Shown: positions 44,033 through 56,127, counted from the stretch's first letter. The stretch is DNA of 64,000 nt from Tupaia tana (GCA_026018925.1 JAKSZU010000005.1:23546779-23610778), one strand, 5' to 3'. The notes: generated from the letters alone by a model not told the origin. Made by a program: numbers and translations.

Positions 44033-44492
44033 TTAAAAGAATTATTTAAATTTTGTTTTTTCCCTTTGGAGAGGTTTTTGCTATAGGGTGCGTGCGCTCA
44101 CCAGAAAGACAGAGAGACAGAGAGATAGAAAGTGAGAAACCACCCCCCAGGGGGGATGGCCACACCGCAATTCCTTCTCCTCCACTCTCCTCTCGGGATC
44201 TTGGGCATGCACGCACATGCGCCCGGCGTGAGTTTAAACCACTGGGTCCGGGACTCGAACTGTGGTCGACTACATTTGAGTTCAGCAACATAGCCATTAC
44301 GCTAACTGCTGGTCCCAAGAATTATTTTTAAATTTAACTTTATTTATTTATTTTAATTTGACCAGAGAGGGACAGAGTGAGAGAGAGAAAGAGAGAACAT
44401 GAAAAAGCAAACCACCAGGCCTTGGACTCGAACCGCATTCGGCCATATGGGAGCCCAGTGCTCTTAACCACCATGCCACCTGCTGGTCCCCA
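44033..44492 (-). mobile_element. SINE type B split by a type A copy; CTCF-like head
   Basis: The tail lies at 44033-44049 and the rest at about 44316-44492. The type A copy between them duplicated AAGAATTATTTAAATTT. The head has GCCACCTGCTGG at 44475-44486. Confidence 0.9.
44050..44315 (-). mobile_element. SINE type A inserted in a type B tail
   Basis: GGAGAGGTTTTTGCTATAGGG to GCTAACTGCTGGTCCCA. Confidence 0.95.
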
Positions 44493-44889
44493 AGGGGTGG
44501 CCACTTTTAACATTTAGGGCTGGTGTGATTTATTAATATATCTGAATGTACCACCTCTTTTTTAACAGTACCCAAGAAATCTGAGGTATTTGGGTTTGTA
44601 ATTTGTTTTTTGGATGTGCTAGGGAGAAGCATGGAGTGGAGAGAACACATCTGAGCCCTGCGTCAGGAGGAAGTGGTGCAGGGTGGGGCTCAGGCTCCAG
44701 CCCCTAGAGAGCCCTAGTCATACACTAACAGAGGCCTGTCCTTACTCAGCCCACTGCCTGCCTCCAGCCCAGCCTTCCCTGCCAGAGCTGGCAACTGTCC
44801 TACCATCAGTTCCCTGGAAGTGGCCTCACCCATGCCAGCAGATATTCTGGCTCTTTCTTACAGACCGTTGCATAACCTTCAGTTCACTC
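44493..44889. other. Single-copy-looking sequence
   Basis: GC-richer than its surroundings. No gene or repeat recognised. Confidence 0.35.
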
Positions 44890-44907
44890 CTTCCTTTGCT
44901 TCTTTTG

Positions 44908-45164
44908 TTTGTTTGCTTGTTTAGGCATTTGCCACAGGGCACGTGCACTCCCCAGAGAGAGACCGAGAGTGAGAAAGTGAGAAGCCACCCCCCCAGGGGG
45001 ATGGCCACACTATGATCCCCTCTCCTCCATTCTCCTCTCAGGATTTTGGGTACACATGTACATGCACCCAGCGTGATTTTCAAGCTACTGGTTCCAGAAC
45101 TCGAACTGTGGCAGGTCATGTGGAAATCCAGCACCCTAACCACCAAACCACCTGCTGGGCCCTC
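44908..45164 (-). mobile_element. SINE type A/D with target duplication
   Basis: TCCTTTGCTTCTTT occurs before (about 44891) and after (45164). The head complement CCACCTGCTGGGCCC is one base away from the CTCF-like core. Confidence 0.93.
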
Positions 45165-45169
45165 CTTTG

Positions 45170-45785
45170 CTTCTTTAAACCTCTTCTCCTGGATCCTTCT
45201 GTTCACCAACTAGCCCTTCTCCTCCTCCTCCTCCTTCCAGGTTCTTTTCTTCTCGTCAACCTTATTGACTGATTCTTCCTCAGCTTCTGGCTTCAGCCAT
45301 GGTCCCTTCTTCCTGAATGGGCTCATCTCCTCCCCTGGCTTCCTCTAATCCCTGTGTGCATGTGACCCCCAAACATACATCTCTGGAAGGCCAGGTCATC
45401 CTTCCCAGTGCCAGGCTCAGTGACCCAGTACCTTCCAGACTCCTCACCTGGGACAGCACCCACACTGTGAGCTTGGGGCGGGAGAAAGCGCCTCACATTC
45501 CCTGTGGCCTGCATCTGGCTGTCTCTGCCTCAGTGAAGTGCTCACATCCTCCAGCTCACAACGCCAAGAGGCAGAGTCTTCCCTCTCACCACACGAGTCA
45601 GTCCCCGCGCCTGGGGATGTGCCAGCTCTCCGGCATGCTGCCCTGTGTGCCTCGTCAGAACCTTGTCATCTCTGGTAAGGTGACCATAGGAGCCCATCCA
45701 CAGCTTGGCAGTTTGCCCAGTGCTCGCGAGCAGCCATGCCCGTCCTCTGGCTTTAACAGACTCCTCGGACTGAGTATTCCCAACA
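45170..45785 (+). mobile_element. LINE-2, sense
   Basis: CAGCCATGGTCCCTTC..GGGCTCATCTCC and CATGTGACCCCCAAACATACATCTCTGG follow an internal L2 segment. The 285-codon frame (45317-46174) runs L2, then TTTTA repeat, then SINE, and is not a gene. Confidence 0.6.
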
Positions 45786-45896
45786 CTTTATTATTTATTT
45801 TTTATTTTATTTTATTTTATATTTTATTTTATATTTTATTTTATTTTATTTTATTTTATTTTATTTTATTTTATTTTATTTTATTTTATTTTATTT
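45786..45896 (+). repeat. (TTTTA)n pentanucleotide repeat
   Basis: About 20 units, some shortened to TATTT. It is the grown A-tail of the adjacent minus-strand SINE. Confidence 0.97.
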
Positions 45897-46133
45897 CTGG
45901 AGGACACGTGCACCCATTAGAGAAAGAGAGAGAAAGCACCCTCTACCCCGCCAAGCAGGGCACGGTCACATTGCAATCCTCTCTTCTCCGTTTCTCCTTT
46001 GGGTCAGGAGTTCAGGCACACACACGTGTGCATCATGTTTCCCAAGCAACCAGACCCGGGACTCAGACCACAGTTGGTCATGTAAGATCCAGCTCCCAAT
46101 GCACAGGGCCTACCCTCTGCATACAGGGCTTGC
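45897..46133 (-). mobile_element. SINE type D with expanded tail
   Basis: Body CAAGCAGGGCACGGTCACATTG, head AATGCACAGGGCCTACCC. CCCAACACTTT and CCCAACATTTT flank element plus repeat, so the pentamer array is the tail. Confidence 0.85.
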
Positions 46134-46418
46134 CCCCAACATTTTCTTATTTTATTTCTTTATGTATGCTCTGAGAAAAACTGTGAGCAGCCAGAGGGCA
46201 GACACAGGGTTTTTGTTCCTTGTATCCAAGAAGCAGTAGAGTCCTTCTTCTTTACCCCATGCCTGCTCCTCCAGAAAACCAATGACTCACAAAGGAGATC
46301 TAAGAAAAATTCAGTTGTCAGTTTAAAGACATTTTCTACAACACAATAAATTAAGTGTCAAGGAAAACATCTCATTGAATCTTTCTCTTCCTTAAATTAT
46401 GTAAAATGTTCCCCACAT
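46134..46418. other. Single-copy-looking sequence
   Basis: Nothing recognised. Confidence 0.35.
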
Positions 46419-46700
46419 ATTGGGACCAGCAGGTGGCGTGGTAATTAAAGCACTGGACTCCCACATGGTGGACTGAAGTTCGAGTCCCAGATCTGGCAGC
46501 TTGAAAATCAGTCTGGGTGTGTGTGCATGCATGCCCTAAATCCCAGGAGGAGAATAGAGGAGAAGGGATTGTGACATGGCACTGGGGGGAAGGTGATTTC
46601 TTACTTTCCCTCTCCTTGTCTCTTTCCAGTGAGTACATACACTCTATGGCAAAAACCATAAAAAAAAAAAAAAAGAAAAAGAAAAGAAAAGAAAAAGAAA
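46419..46700 (+). mobile_element. SINE with type B head and type A body; CTCF-like head
   Basis: CCAGCAGGTGGC at 46426-46437, followed by the long GATTGTGACATGGCACTGGGG body and a compound A-rich tail. It links the two types. Confidence 0.92.
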
Positions 46701-46928
46701 AAAAAACAAAAGAAAGTGATCAAGCAGTAGAAAAAACAAACTAAAAGTAAATTCACATTCATTTGTTGTGTTTAATTCATTTACTTATGAAATCTGTTTC
46801 TGGAGGTAAAGGGATAAGCTTCGTGTGTGCTGTGTTGGTTGTTGATAAGATATAATGTACAACTTATATCAGCATTTATAGCATGAAGTGTAGCTTGTGG
46901 TATTTATTTTATCAAATATGTATAAAAG

Positions 46929-47205
46929 TGGGACCAGCAGTTAGTGTAATGGCTATGTCGCTGGACTCCCACATAGTCGACCGCGGTTCAAGTCCTGGAC
47001 CCGGTGGCTTAAACTCACGCCGGGCGCGTGTGCGTGCATGCCCAAGATCCTGAGAGGAGAATGGAGGAGAAGGGATTGCGGTGTGGCCATCCCTCCTGTG
47101 GGGGGTGATTTCTCACTTTCTGTCTCTCTGTCTCTGTCTCTGTCTGTCTGGCAAGCGCATGCGTCCTATCGCAAAAAAAATAAAAAACTCTCCAAAAAAA
47201 ATAAA
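46929..47205 (+). mobile_element. SINE type A with target duplication
   Basis: ATGTATAAAAGTG flanks it (about 46917-46929 and 47206-47218). High CpG. Confidence 0.95.
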
Positions 47206-47222
47206 TGTATAAAAGTGCAAAG

Positions 47223-47302
47223 TATTGGGTCATTGGAAAAGTCATGACATATTTTTTCTGTTTTTCTATGCAAAAATGCATCATGACTTTTCTGACCCAA
47301 TA
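47223..47302. mobile_element. Mariner-like MITE, complete 80 bp
   Basis: Ends TATTGGGTCATTGGAAAAGT and ACTTTTCTGACCCAATA are inverted repeats. The middle is A/T-rich with ATGCAAAAATGCAT. Best copy of the family in the window. TA at each end fits Tc1/mariner integration. Confidence 0.85.
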
Positions 47303-47667
47303 TATTGAAATATATTTCTAAATAAGAAATAAGTAAATAACGTATAAAGATTGTGTATTTTTTTTCCTTCTGTAGTTTATTTCTTAGACTTTTGAAATGT
47401 AAAACCAGTGGTATTTATATTTATAAAGTTTGGAGAGTAAGCATTAACTGCATTTCATGTTGGAAGGTAAGATTTAGTTTATTTTTTAGACTTTCAGAAT
47501 AGAACAGGAAAATCCTGGCATAGCGATTGACTGTATTTTCACATAAATATTTAAGGAGGTGGAACTTTACCTTCCCATCAGTAAGAGTTTCCTTACTTGA
47601 TTTTTTTATGAATGGACTCATCATCCAAGTCAGTAACATGAAATTTAAAAAAAAAAAAAAATCTTTT
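47303..47667. other. Single-copy-looking sequence
   Basis: AT-rich. Nothing recognised. Confidence 0.4.
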
Positions 47668-47862
47668 TAGGGACCAGTAGGTGGCATGGTGGTTAAGGCA
47701 CTGAACTCGCACATGTCTGACTATGGTTCTAGTCCCAGACCTGGAAGCTTGCTTTGTCATTTTTCCCTCCCCCTCCCCCTTCTCACTCTCTCTCTGTCTT
47801 TCTCTGGCGAGCACATATGCCCTATAGCGAAAACTAAAATAATAATAACAATAAAATTAAGT
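47668..47862 (+). mobile_element. SINE type B/A intermediate; CTCF-like head
   Basis: CCAGTAGGTGGC at 47674-47685. Short body, but ends GGCGAGCACATATGCCCTATAGCGAAAAC as in type A. Confidence 0.92.
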
Positions 47863-48915
47863 CATTCCTTCAAAAATACCTTGGGTTAGTTTATTATGAC
47901 TGTTAAGATTTTTTATCCTAAAATAACATCCAGAATTTGGATCATCTGACTGATCTGGAGCGGGGCCCCATGCAGATTTGTAGGCATTTTGAATAAAAGG
48001 ACAATTGTATAGGAAGTAGGATGAGTGTTACTATTGCAACATTGTTTGAGGTATTAACATCGCTGGTGACAAGATGATGAGCTTGTGAGATCCTGAAGTT
48101 CCAGTGAACCACAAATAGAAGGAAATAAGTCGACAACTATCACATTATGGAATTGCAACTATTTGCAAAGATGACAGAAAGGGACATCTGTTTCCAGTCA
48201 GTGAGCAGGGCTGCTGGTTTCCTGCAGGCAGCTGCCTGCTCCTTCCATGGAAGGCCACCAAGTGCTCAGAGGTTATAAATAAGCAATTATTGGAGCCCCT
48301 TCAGAGAGCATTAGGCAGAAGGGGTAGCGATTTTCTCGCATTCTTCTTTTGGCGGCTATTAGAATTAGTAGGCCACATCTAACACGCCTGCGTGTGTCCA
48401 GATACCCTGCGCAGAGTTACAGGTTCCCAGAAAAGGGTGGTCTGGTGGGTTACACACATTTGTCACTCATCTGTTCACATCTCAGGCGGCTGCAAGCCAG
48501 CCGTGCTTTCTGACTGTGACAGGCACTAATACTAATCCTTGTAGCCTCATTCCTGTAATCGTACCCAGCTTTGCCTGTAAGGAAGCCCAGGGAATACCTT
48601 CTCATATGGAGAACAGTCTTGGACTCTGTGCTGTATTGGTCCAGAACCTGAGATGGACTCTTCATTTTCTACTTGAAGAGCTTGGACTCCCTGTTTACTT
48701 CAGAAAGCAAAGGAACAACCTAGAAACACGTGTCTTGGTAGGAACACAGGGTGAGAAATAACGCCCCTCCTCTCATCAGAGAAGGGTCGGCAATGATCAC
48801 GCTTGGCTGAACAACAGCGAAGTTTTCCCATAACCAGATCCACCAGCATGGCCCTGCCAAGAGCAGCTACGATTTACTTGCCAGTTCACGAAGTCTTTCT
48901 AAAATAGGATTTTAT
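47863..48915. other. Repeat-free single-copy block
   Basis: About 1 kb without a recognised repeat. 48170-48420 is the most gene- or enhancer-like in composition (GC-richer, TATAAATAAGCAATTATTGG). No exon could be demonstrated. Confidence 0.4.
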
Positions 48916-49060
48916 TAAGGTCTTTTATTTCAGTTTCGGCGGACATTTATGATTTGCCTACGGTCAGCCAACGCTGTGCCAGGCACTGGGGACGGTTAGG
49001 GGAAGCCACAATCCACACCCAGAGGGCTGGACTGGGTGCTGAGAGCGGGTAGTGCCACCA
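48916..49060 (-). mobile_element. LINE-2 3' end, antisense
   Basis: TTTATGATTTGCCTACGGTCAGCC..GTGCCAGGCACTGGGGAC is the complement of the L2/MIR-type terminus. Confidence 0.6.
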
Positions 49061-49159
49061 CATGCCATCCTTTTCCTTTCCACGACTGCCTAATGTTTCC
49101 AGTCCCCTAACGCTGACCTCCTTCCAACCAACGTTTGCTTCTGTAAATTGTTGAGACAG

Positions 49160-49285
49160 AAGTTAGAATCATCAAGTCCAGATCCCATCTTGTCCTCCAT
49201 TTTCACTGTAGCCTGGGGATAGCTCAACCTCTAGCCTCCACTGTTTCTTCTGGAGAATGGGCATAAAGTTAAGCTTCCCAGTCCC
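49160..49285 (+). mobile_element. MIR SINE
   Basis: GTAGCCTGGGGATAGCTCAACCTCTAGCCTCC..TTCTTCTGGAGAATGGGC resembles the MIR core. Confidence 0.55.
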
Positions 49286-49311
49286 CTAGAAGACACCAAA
49301 ATAATGGACAT

Positions 49312-49535
49312 GGGAGCAGGGTGGTAGCTCAGTGGTAACACAACTGGAGCCACATGGGAACAGTTCTGAGTTCACATCCCAGGACCACCCTGGGCATGCT
49401 GGGCATGCACATGGCCATGATCTAGGCTGGCTGAGCCTGGGGTGGATCATGGTGTGAAGACCTGTTAGGGGTACTTCTGTCTCTCCTTCTGTGTGTGTGT
49501 GTGTGTTTCTCTCCTGTAGAAGAAATAAACTTAGG
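49312..49535 (+). mobile_element. SINE type C; its tail hosts two type A copies
   Basis: GTGGTAGCTCAGTGGTAACAC (A-box region), CTGAGTTCACATCCCAGGACC, GGTGTGAAGACC body. The tail text GAAGAAATAAACTTA reappears at about 50090-50106 after the two type A copies. Confidence 0.85.
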
Positions 49536-49810
49536 GACCAGCAGTTGGCTTAATAGCTATGTCACTGGACTTCCATGTAGTCTACTGCAGTTCGAGTCCC
49601 AGACCTGATAGCTTAAACTCACGCTCGGTGCATGTGCTTGCATGTCCAAGATCCCAAGAAGAGAATGGAGGAGAAGGGATTGCGGCGTGGCCATCCCCCC
49701 TGGGGAGTGATTTCTTGCTTTCTGTCTCTCTGTCTCTCTCCATCTTTCTGGTGACTGCACACGCCCTATCGCAAAAACCTCTCAAAAAAAAAAAAAAAAA
49801 AAAAAAAGAA
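49534..49810 (+). mobile_element. SINE type A (first of tandem pair)
   Basis: GGGACCAGCAGTTGGCTTAATAG to a poly(A) of about 24 with AAG repeats. Confidence 0.95.
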
Positions 49811-49824
49811 GAAGAAGAAGAAGA

Positions 49825-50085
49825 GGGACCAGCAGTTAGTGTAATGACTATGTCGCTGGACTCCCATGTAGTCGACCATGGTTCAAGTCCCGGACTCGGT
49901 GACTTAAACTCACTCCGGGCACATATGCATGCATACCCAAGATCCCGAGAGGAGAATGGAGGAGAAGGGATTGTGGCATGGCCATCCCCCCTGGGGGGTA
50001 ATTTCTCGCTTTCTATCTCTCTGTCTTTCTGGCAAGTGCACGCACCCTATAGCAAAAACCTCTCATAAAAAAATAAAATAAAATA
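49825..50085 (+). mobile_element. SINE type A (second of tandem pair)
   Basis: GGGACCAGCAGTTAGTGTAATG to CCTCTCATAAAAAAATAAAA. The two copies together create a 169-codon frame (49559-50068) that is not a gene. Confidence 0.95.
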
Positions 50086-50397
50086 AAAAAGAAGAAATCA
50101 ACTTAAAAAATAAATAAACAATTAAATAATGGACTTAGAAGTCCCATGCATTCCTCTCATTAAAGATGCTGCCTACATCCTCAGTAGGAAAGTTTTGTGA
50201 TGACTTTGATCGTCACCTTTCCATAGACATAGAGTTGAACAACTTTAACTCCTTTGTGGCTTTATTTTCTAAGAATGCCACACATGTAGCATCATCTACA
50301 TTCAGCCCTTGAACATCAGTTAGCACTACATGGGTACACATATACATGGAATTTTTGTAGTAAGTACTGTAAATGCATTTTCTCTTTCTCCCCCCCC

Positions 50398-50640
50398 CCC
50401 TTCCTCTTTATTCATGATAGAGCATGTGTATGTATGAGAGAGACAGAGAAGTACCTGCCGCAGAAACTGGTCACACCATGGTCCCTTCCTCCCCCTCCAG
50501 TCCTTCAGATCTCACACACACGCCAGCTAGGCCTCAGGCCTGCTCGGCCGGGTATGGACACCACTGTCACTGTGTAGGATCTGGCTTCCCTTGGTCAGCA
50601 CGCTACTGGTCCACAGCACAGCCAGCCCTCCTCATGATCT
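50398..50640 (-). mobile_element. SINE type C (diverged)
   Basis: TTCCTCTTTATTCATGATAGAGC complement of the tail, GGTCACACCATGGTCCC body, head with ACGCTACTGGTCCACAGC. Confidence 0.65.
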
Positions 50641-50973
50641 TCCTGAAAATGTTTCCTGTTCTCGAGTTTTTACTGAAAGAAGACAGTGTGTAATACATAT
50701 AGCACACATAATATGTGTACATTTGTTACCAGTAAGGCTTCTGGTCATCAGTAGGCTTAGTTAAGCTTTGGGGAGTCAAAAGTTATATGTAGATTTTCAG
50801 CTTCATGGGGTGTCAGTGCTCCACCCCCCATATTATTTAAGGCTCAGTTGTAATCCTAGCATTTCTAGGAGGTTGTTCTCTTAATTACATAAGACATTAC
50901 AGTCAGACCTTTATATTTGTGGGCTCTTCATCTCTAGATTCAACTAAGAAGGGATCAAAAATGATCAGAAAAT

Positions 50974-51235
50974 TGGGGCCAGCCAGTGGCATGGTGGCTA
51001 AGGCAGCTAGATCCCAGGTAGCCAACCACATGGTTCAAATCCCAGATCTAGCAGTTTGAAAAACACACTGGACATGTGCAGAAAAATACCCAAAATCCCT
51101 AGAAGAGAATAGAGGAGAAGGGATTGCAGCATGGCCACCCCCCGTCAGTGGGTGATTTTTCACTTTCCCTCTCTGGTAAGTGCATACGCCCTACAACAAA
51201 ATTACACACACACTTATATTCAAAAAAATAAATAA
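50974..51235 (+). mobile_element. SINE type D
   Basis: GGGGCCAGCCAGTGGCATGG head, GGTTCAAATCCCAGATC, AACACACTGGACATGTG body, CCCTACAACAAAATT end. The CTCF-like word is disrupted (CCAGCCAGTGGC). Confidence 0.88.
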
Positions 51236-51382
51236 ATAAAAATGACAATACAGCAAAGAAAAAAATACAGTATGATAATTACTTACATAGTATTTACATT
51301 GTGTATTATAAATCATCCAGAGATGACTTAAAGTATACAGGAGGATGTGTCTAGCTTATATGCAGATTCTGTGCCATCTTTC

Positions 51383-51430
51383 TTTAAAAATAATTATTTG
51401 TTTAATTTTATTTATTCATTAGTTTATTTT
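51383..51430 (-). mobile_element. Probable SINE tail remnant at the retrocopy edge
   Basis: TAAAAATAATTATTTGTTTAATTTTATTTATTC resembles type B tails seen at 27833 and 41866, but the head is absent. The ANP32E retrocopy starts a few bases on. Confidence 0.4.
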
Positions 51431-51458
51431 TTAATTTTTTTTTATAACAAATTTTCAA

Positions 51459-51464
51459 TTTATT
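51459..51464 (-). promoter_or_regulatory. AATAAA polyadenylation signal of the retrocopy
   Basis: Minus strand AATAAA lies 16 bases before the poly(A) remnant, the expected spacing for a copied mRNA 3' end. Confidence 0.85.
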
Positions 51465-53703
51465 GAAGCAATTCAGTTTCAAAAACTTTTAAGTTACAGC
51501 AGTCACAGAAAAAACAGGGGTCAGAAACATTAAAAGAATGATCAAGAGTACTGCATTTTTTTTGTTTATTTTTAACACTGTCATGGCTTTATTCAAAACA
51601 CAGTTACACAAAAAAGTATTAACTTCAAAGTTTTTAGGAGAGATTCTTGAGGAACTTAACACATTATATACATACTGCCATACAAAGAGCATTAAAATAG
51701 GACCAAAACGTCTACAAAATATAAAACCCACCCTTGCTTATTTGCATGAAAATACCACCCACAAAGCTAAATAAGTCTTAAAAGTTATCTGGAGGCTCTA
51801 AGTGTTGTTTTCAAACCAAAGAACTCTAATTTTGATTGCACAATAAGATGATTGATAAGAAAGTCAATATATAGATTCCATTTTAAAATAACTATTTTAG
51901 AATCTGGCATAGTAGGCAATGAAGAATCCTTAGGGACTAACAGGGAGGGCATTTCATTTGTTAAAATTAGGAGAAAAATGTTAGTCGTTTGGAGATTCCA
52001 ATTCCTCCACTAAACTTACCCCAAGTGTTTTCTTTCGGTCAGTTGTGCAACTTCTTTAGTTTCTCCACACATAACTTCATAATTTGTATTTTAAAAAGCC
52101 AAGTCATACATTTTAAAACTAAAAAGGCAGCAGCAGTGCTACTACACTCAGTCACTTGAATGTGCCCCAGTACAGAAGCAGAAATTCAGTTCATTGGCTG
52201 ACATTAACTTTTTAATAACATACAAATAATCAAAGCAAAAGGAAGTTTTTTCAGATAGCCAATGTTTACAAAAGCAATTGCCTTGAATGTGGAGCCTCCA
52301 TGACAAAGAGAGAGATTTGTCTACTCATTATAACTTACTTAGTAGCATATAAAGAAACATCACACATCCAAACACTTTGTTTTCAATGGATATCTACCTA
52401 AAAACAAATCTTCATTCTAATATCGATTTAGTTGAGTATTTTTCCAATTGCCTAGTATATTCCAATCAACTGCTATGAATCTGGTAATGTTTTAAAACTG
52501 TAAGAAAAAAATAATTAAAAGTTCCACTCAGAAAAAAACAGAAGTACTTTGCAGAGAAGGATCTAAATCATTTGAGAAGAAAACTTCACATTAATTATCA
52601 ATGGGCAATTGTTCTGACATCTTGAGAATACTAGTGCTGCTTCTAAAAATGTCCCCCTGCTTCTTTTCTTTCTTCACCCTACTGATACCGTCACAGATGT
52701 TGTCACCCAGGATTTACAGTAAGCAGAGCGCATTGCATGAAACGATCAATAACTGTACTCATCTCGCAGGAATATCCCACTTTTACTTTGCTTGTTTAAA
52801 ACCCAGACATTGAAAAGGTGGTTGAGGTATAAGACTAAAGGTTTTCCTGGGTATCCACAAGTTTCCCAACTTTTTTTTGTTAGTAGATAAGAGGATGAAA
52901 CAAGAAGGGAAGGTGATCATAAAGGAATTGCTAGAGGAAAAAGAACGCACACCTAAAAACAAAGCAAAATACACAACCGTTGGCATGTTGTGATCCGCAG
53001 CCTGAAGAAAGGGCTCGCCGGCATGTGTCTGGACTTATTAAAAGCATTTTCTCCTTCAAAAATAAAATCTTATCGGTCACCACAAAATTCATGAACTATA
53101 TTACTGAATAAAACCTCCCCAAAAGATCCATGAGCTATCTCAGCTTACTATTCTGCTTCTACGTTCCAAGTCACTCGTGTGACAAAAAAGCACCCAAATA
53201 TCCATAGCCAAAAAAGAGTCATTGCCTTCAAACTAAAGATCTCTGGATCATCTCTAAAAAAATAACCAAATTAGCATTCAAGAGACTATGGTCATTTCAT
53301 ATTACAGCTGACTGTAACTTCAGTTAATTTATAAATAACTTTAAAAACTTATGAATGAAATGCACCATACTACATCTGTGAAAAAGCGATCATGTTTTAA
53401 TTCTGGGCTAAAAATGACTAATACAATGAGCTTGAATTAGAAAAATTAAGATTCTAAATAAACTGCTAGGGACTTTCACAATAAGGGAAGGGTCAATGAA
53501 AAATGTTCTCTACATATGATATGATCATTAACAGACTAGAAGATCTTATTTGGAATGATAAGGCAAAAATAGTAAAACCACACTTTTCCTATAAAAAGTT
53601 ACACATTATCTTCTGTAGGGACAGCTATCATACATAAAGAAACAGAGATGTGATCATTCTATTGCACACCCGGGAACGTTAGGGAATCCGGTCTTAGAAT
53701 GAT

Positions 53704-54555
<852 letters not shown>

Positions 54556-54570
54556 CTACCCCCAACCCTA

Positions 54571-54819
54571 AAAATTTTAAAGATTTGGAAATGAATGAAA
54601 AGAAACGCAAATATAAACGCCCACTACCACCAGATAGGTGTGGGGGAGAAAGAAGATAGCAAATGGAGTCCAAGGAGTTGGGACTCTAACTCAGCTGCCC
54701 CCACCTCCTTGTCCACACACTCGCGCGTGCACACACACGCACGCACGCACACGCGCACACACACACACACATACACACACCCGCAGTTCCTTCCCCTTCA
54801 ATGGCTGCTCGAAGACTCA
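54571..54819 (+). repeat. Flank with imperfect (AC)n tract
   Basis: ACAC/GCAC repeats at about 54723-54782, containing CpG-rich CACGCACGCACACGCG parts. Nothing else is recognised between the retrocopy and the next SINE. Confidence 0.85.
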
Positions 54820-54966
54820 GTTTATTTTTTAATTTTATGAGGGAGAGAGAGAGAGAGAGAAAGGGAAAGGGAGAAAACAAGCCGCCACCAGGTCCGGGAC
54901 TTGAACCATCATCAACCATGTGGGAGAATGCCCAACGCCTTAACCACCATGACGCCTGCTGGTCCC
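54820..54966 (-). mobile_element. SINE type B
   Basis: TTTTAATTTTATGAGGGAGAG tail complement, GGTCCGGGACTTGAACC box, head ACCATGACGCCTGCTGGTCCCA. Confidence 0.9.
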
Positions 54967-55384
54967 AATTCTATGCCATTTTATACAAGGGATCTCAGCA
55001 TCTGTGGACTTGAATGTCTGTGAAGAAGGTCCTAGAAACAATCTCTCATGGATATGGGTAGACAGCTGTACAGAAAAATGGCAATACAGTTCCAGTGTCT
55101 GCTTTGTAAATGGTGGACTTTCATCATTATCAAAGGATAATTCTTTTCCAAATAGCTGTCCTGGACAGAGGAAACAAATCCTAGCCAGTAAGCCGCCCTC
55201 AGCCTAATTCCCCTTGTCTTTGCAAGAACCAAATGGGATGGTAATGTCCTACAGTGCACATCTTAGAAAACCATCCCTACCCCTTCCCTGTTGTGGGCTA
55301 AGCCTCCTCCACTGAGAGCAGCGTGATTGGAGCCTTGATAAGGATGATTAAACATGGCCAGTGGCCCTCCTGAAAATGTCTGGC
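54967..55384. other. Single-copy-looking sequence
   Basis: No repeat recognised and no gene features. Confidence 0.4.
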
Positions 55385-55815
55385 TGCATTTCCTGGGGCT
55401 GCTGGCATAAAGTGGCATACGCTGGATGGAATCAGCACCAGAATTGCTTGTGCTGTGGTTCTGGAGGCTGGCAGTGGAGATCTAGGTGTGGCTGGGTTGG
55501 TTTGCTCTGAGAGCTGTGAGGAAGCATCTGCTCCAGGCCTCCAGCTTCTGATGCTCTGAGGCAGTCTTTGGCATTACAGAAGCATCAGCTCTATGTTGGC
55601 ATGGCATTCTCCCTGTGTGCGCATTTCTGTCCAAATTCCCTCTCTTTGTAGGGACAGCAGTCATGTTGGATTAGGGCCCACCCTAATGACATCATTTTAA
55701 CTTATCTAATTAGATCTGCAATGACCCTGTTTTGAATCAGGTCATATTCAGAGTTATGGGAGGTCAGGACTTCAACACTTGAATGGAGGGGGAGAATACA
55801 ATTCAAGCTATAACT
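55385..55815 (-). mobile_element. MaLR LTR (MLT1-type), antisense
   Basis: TTTCCTGGGGCTGCTGGCATAAAG, GGTTCTGGAGGCTGGCAGTGG, GGATTAGGGCCCACCCTAATGAC, TGCAATGACCCTGTTTTGAATCAGGTCA and GGTCAGGACTTCAACA follow the complement of MLT1 LTRs end to end. Ancient non-autonomous ERVL-type element. Confidence 0.85.
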
Positions 55816-56049
55816 TGATTTTAGGTCAGTTTGTTCATTGAAGTGTTTGCGGTGCTTGCTATGTAATTCTCACTAACAACAAACCAGACAGAAGACTGGA
55901 TTGTGCTTTTCTGTTTGTTTTGTTATTATTTTTGCTTTGTAAATGTGTAGTCCTTCTATTTTGCAAAAAAAGAAAAATCATCAGCAAGGTTTGGTAAGTT
56001 AGAGGAATTTTTCGGATGGTTGCCATTTTTACTCAATGCAAGTAATATA

Positions 56050-56053
<4 letters not shown>
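55816..56053. other. Single-copy-looking sequence
   Basis: Nothing recognised. Confidence 0.35.
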
Positions 56054-56094
<41 letters not shown>

Positions 56095-56127
56095 CAGAGA
56101 GAGAGAAAGAGAGAGAGAAAGAGAGAG
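56054..56127 (+). repeat. Compound (TG)n(GA)n microsatellite
   Basis: About 14 TG units pass into interrupted GA repeats. Confidence 0.95.

Noticed and set aside
45317-46174. 285-codon open frame on the plus strand
   Set aside because: It runs through L2 text, the TTTTA pentamer (giving an Ile/Leu/Phe-Tyr repeat) and a SINE. No domain, so open by chance and composition.
49559-50068. 169-codon open frame
   Set aside because: It is the translation of two tandem type A SINEs. The same peptide wording appears at many other SINE copies.
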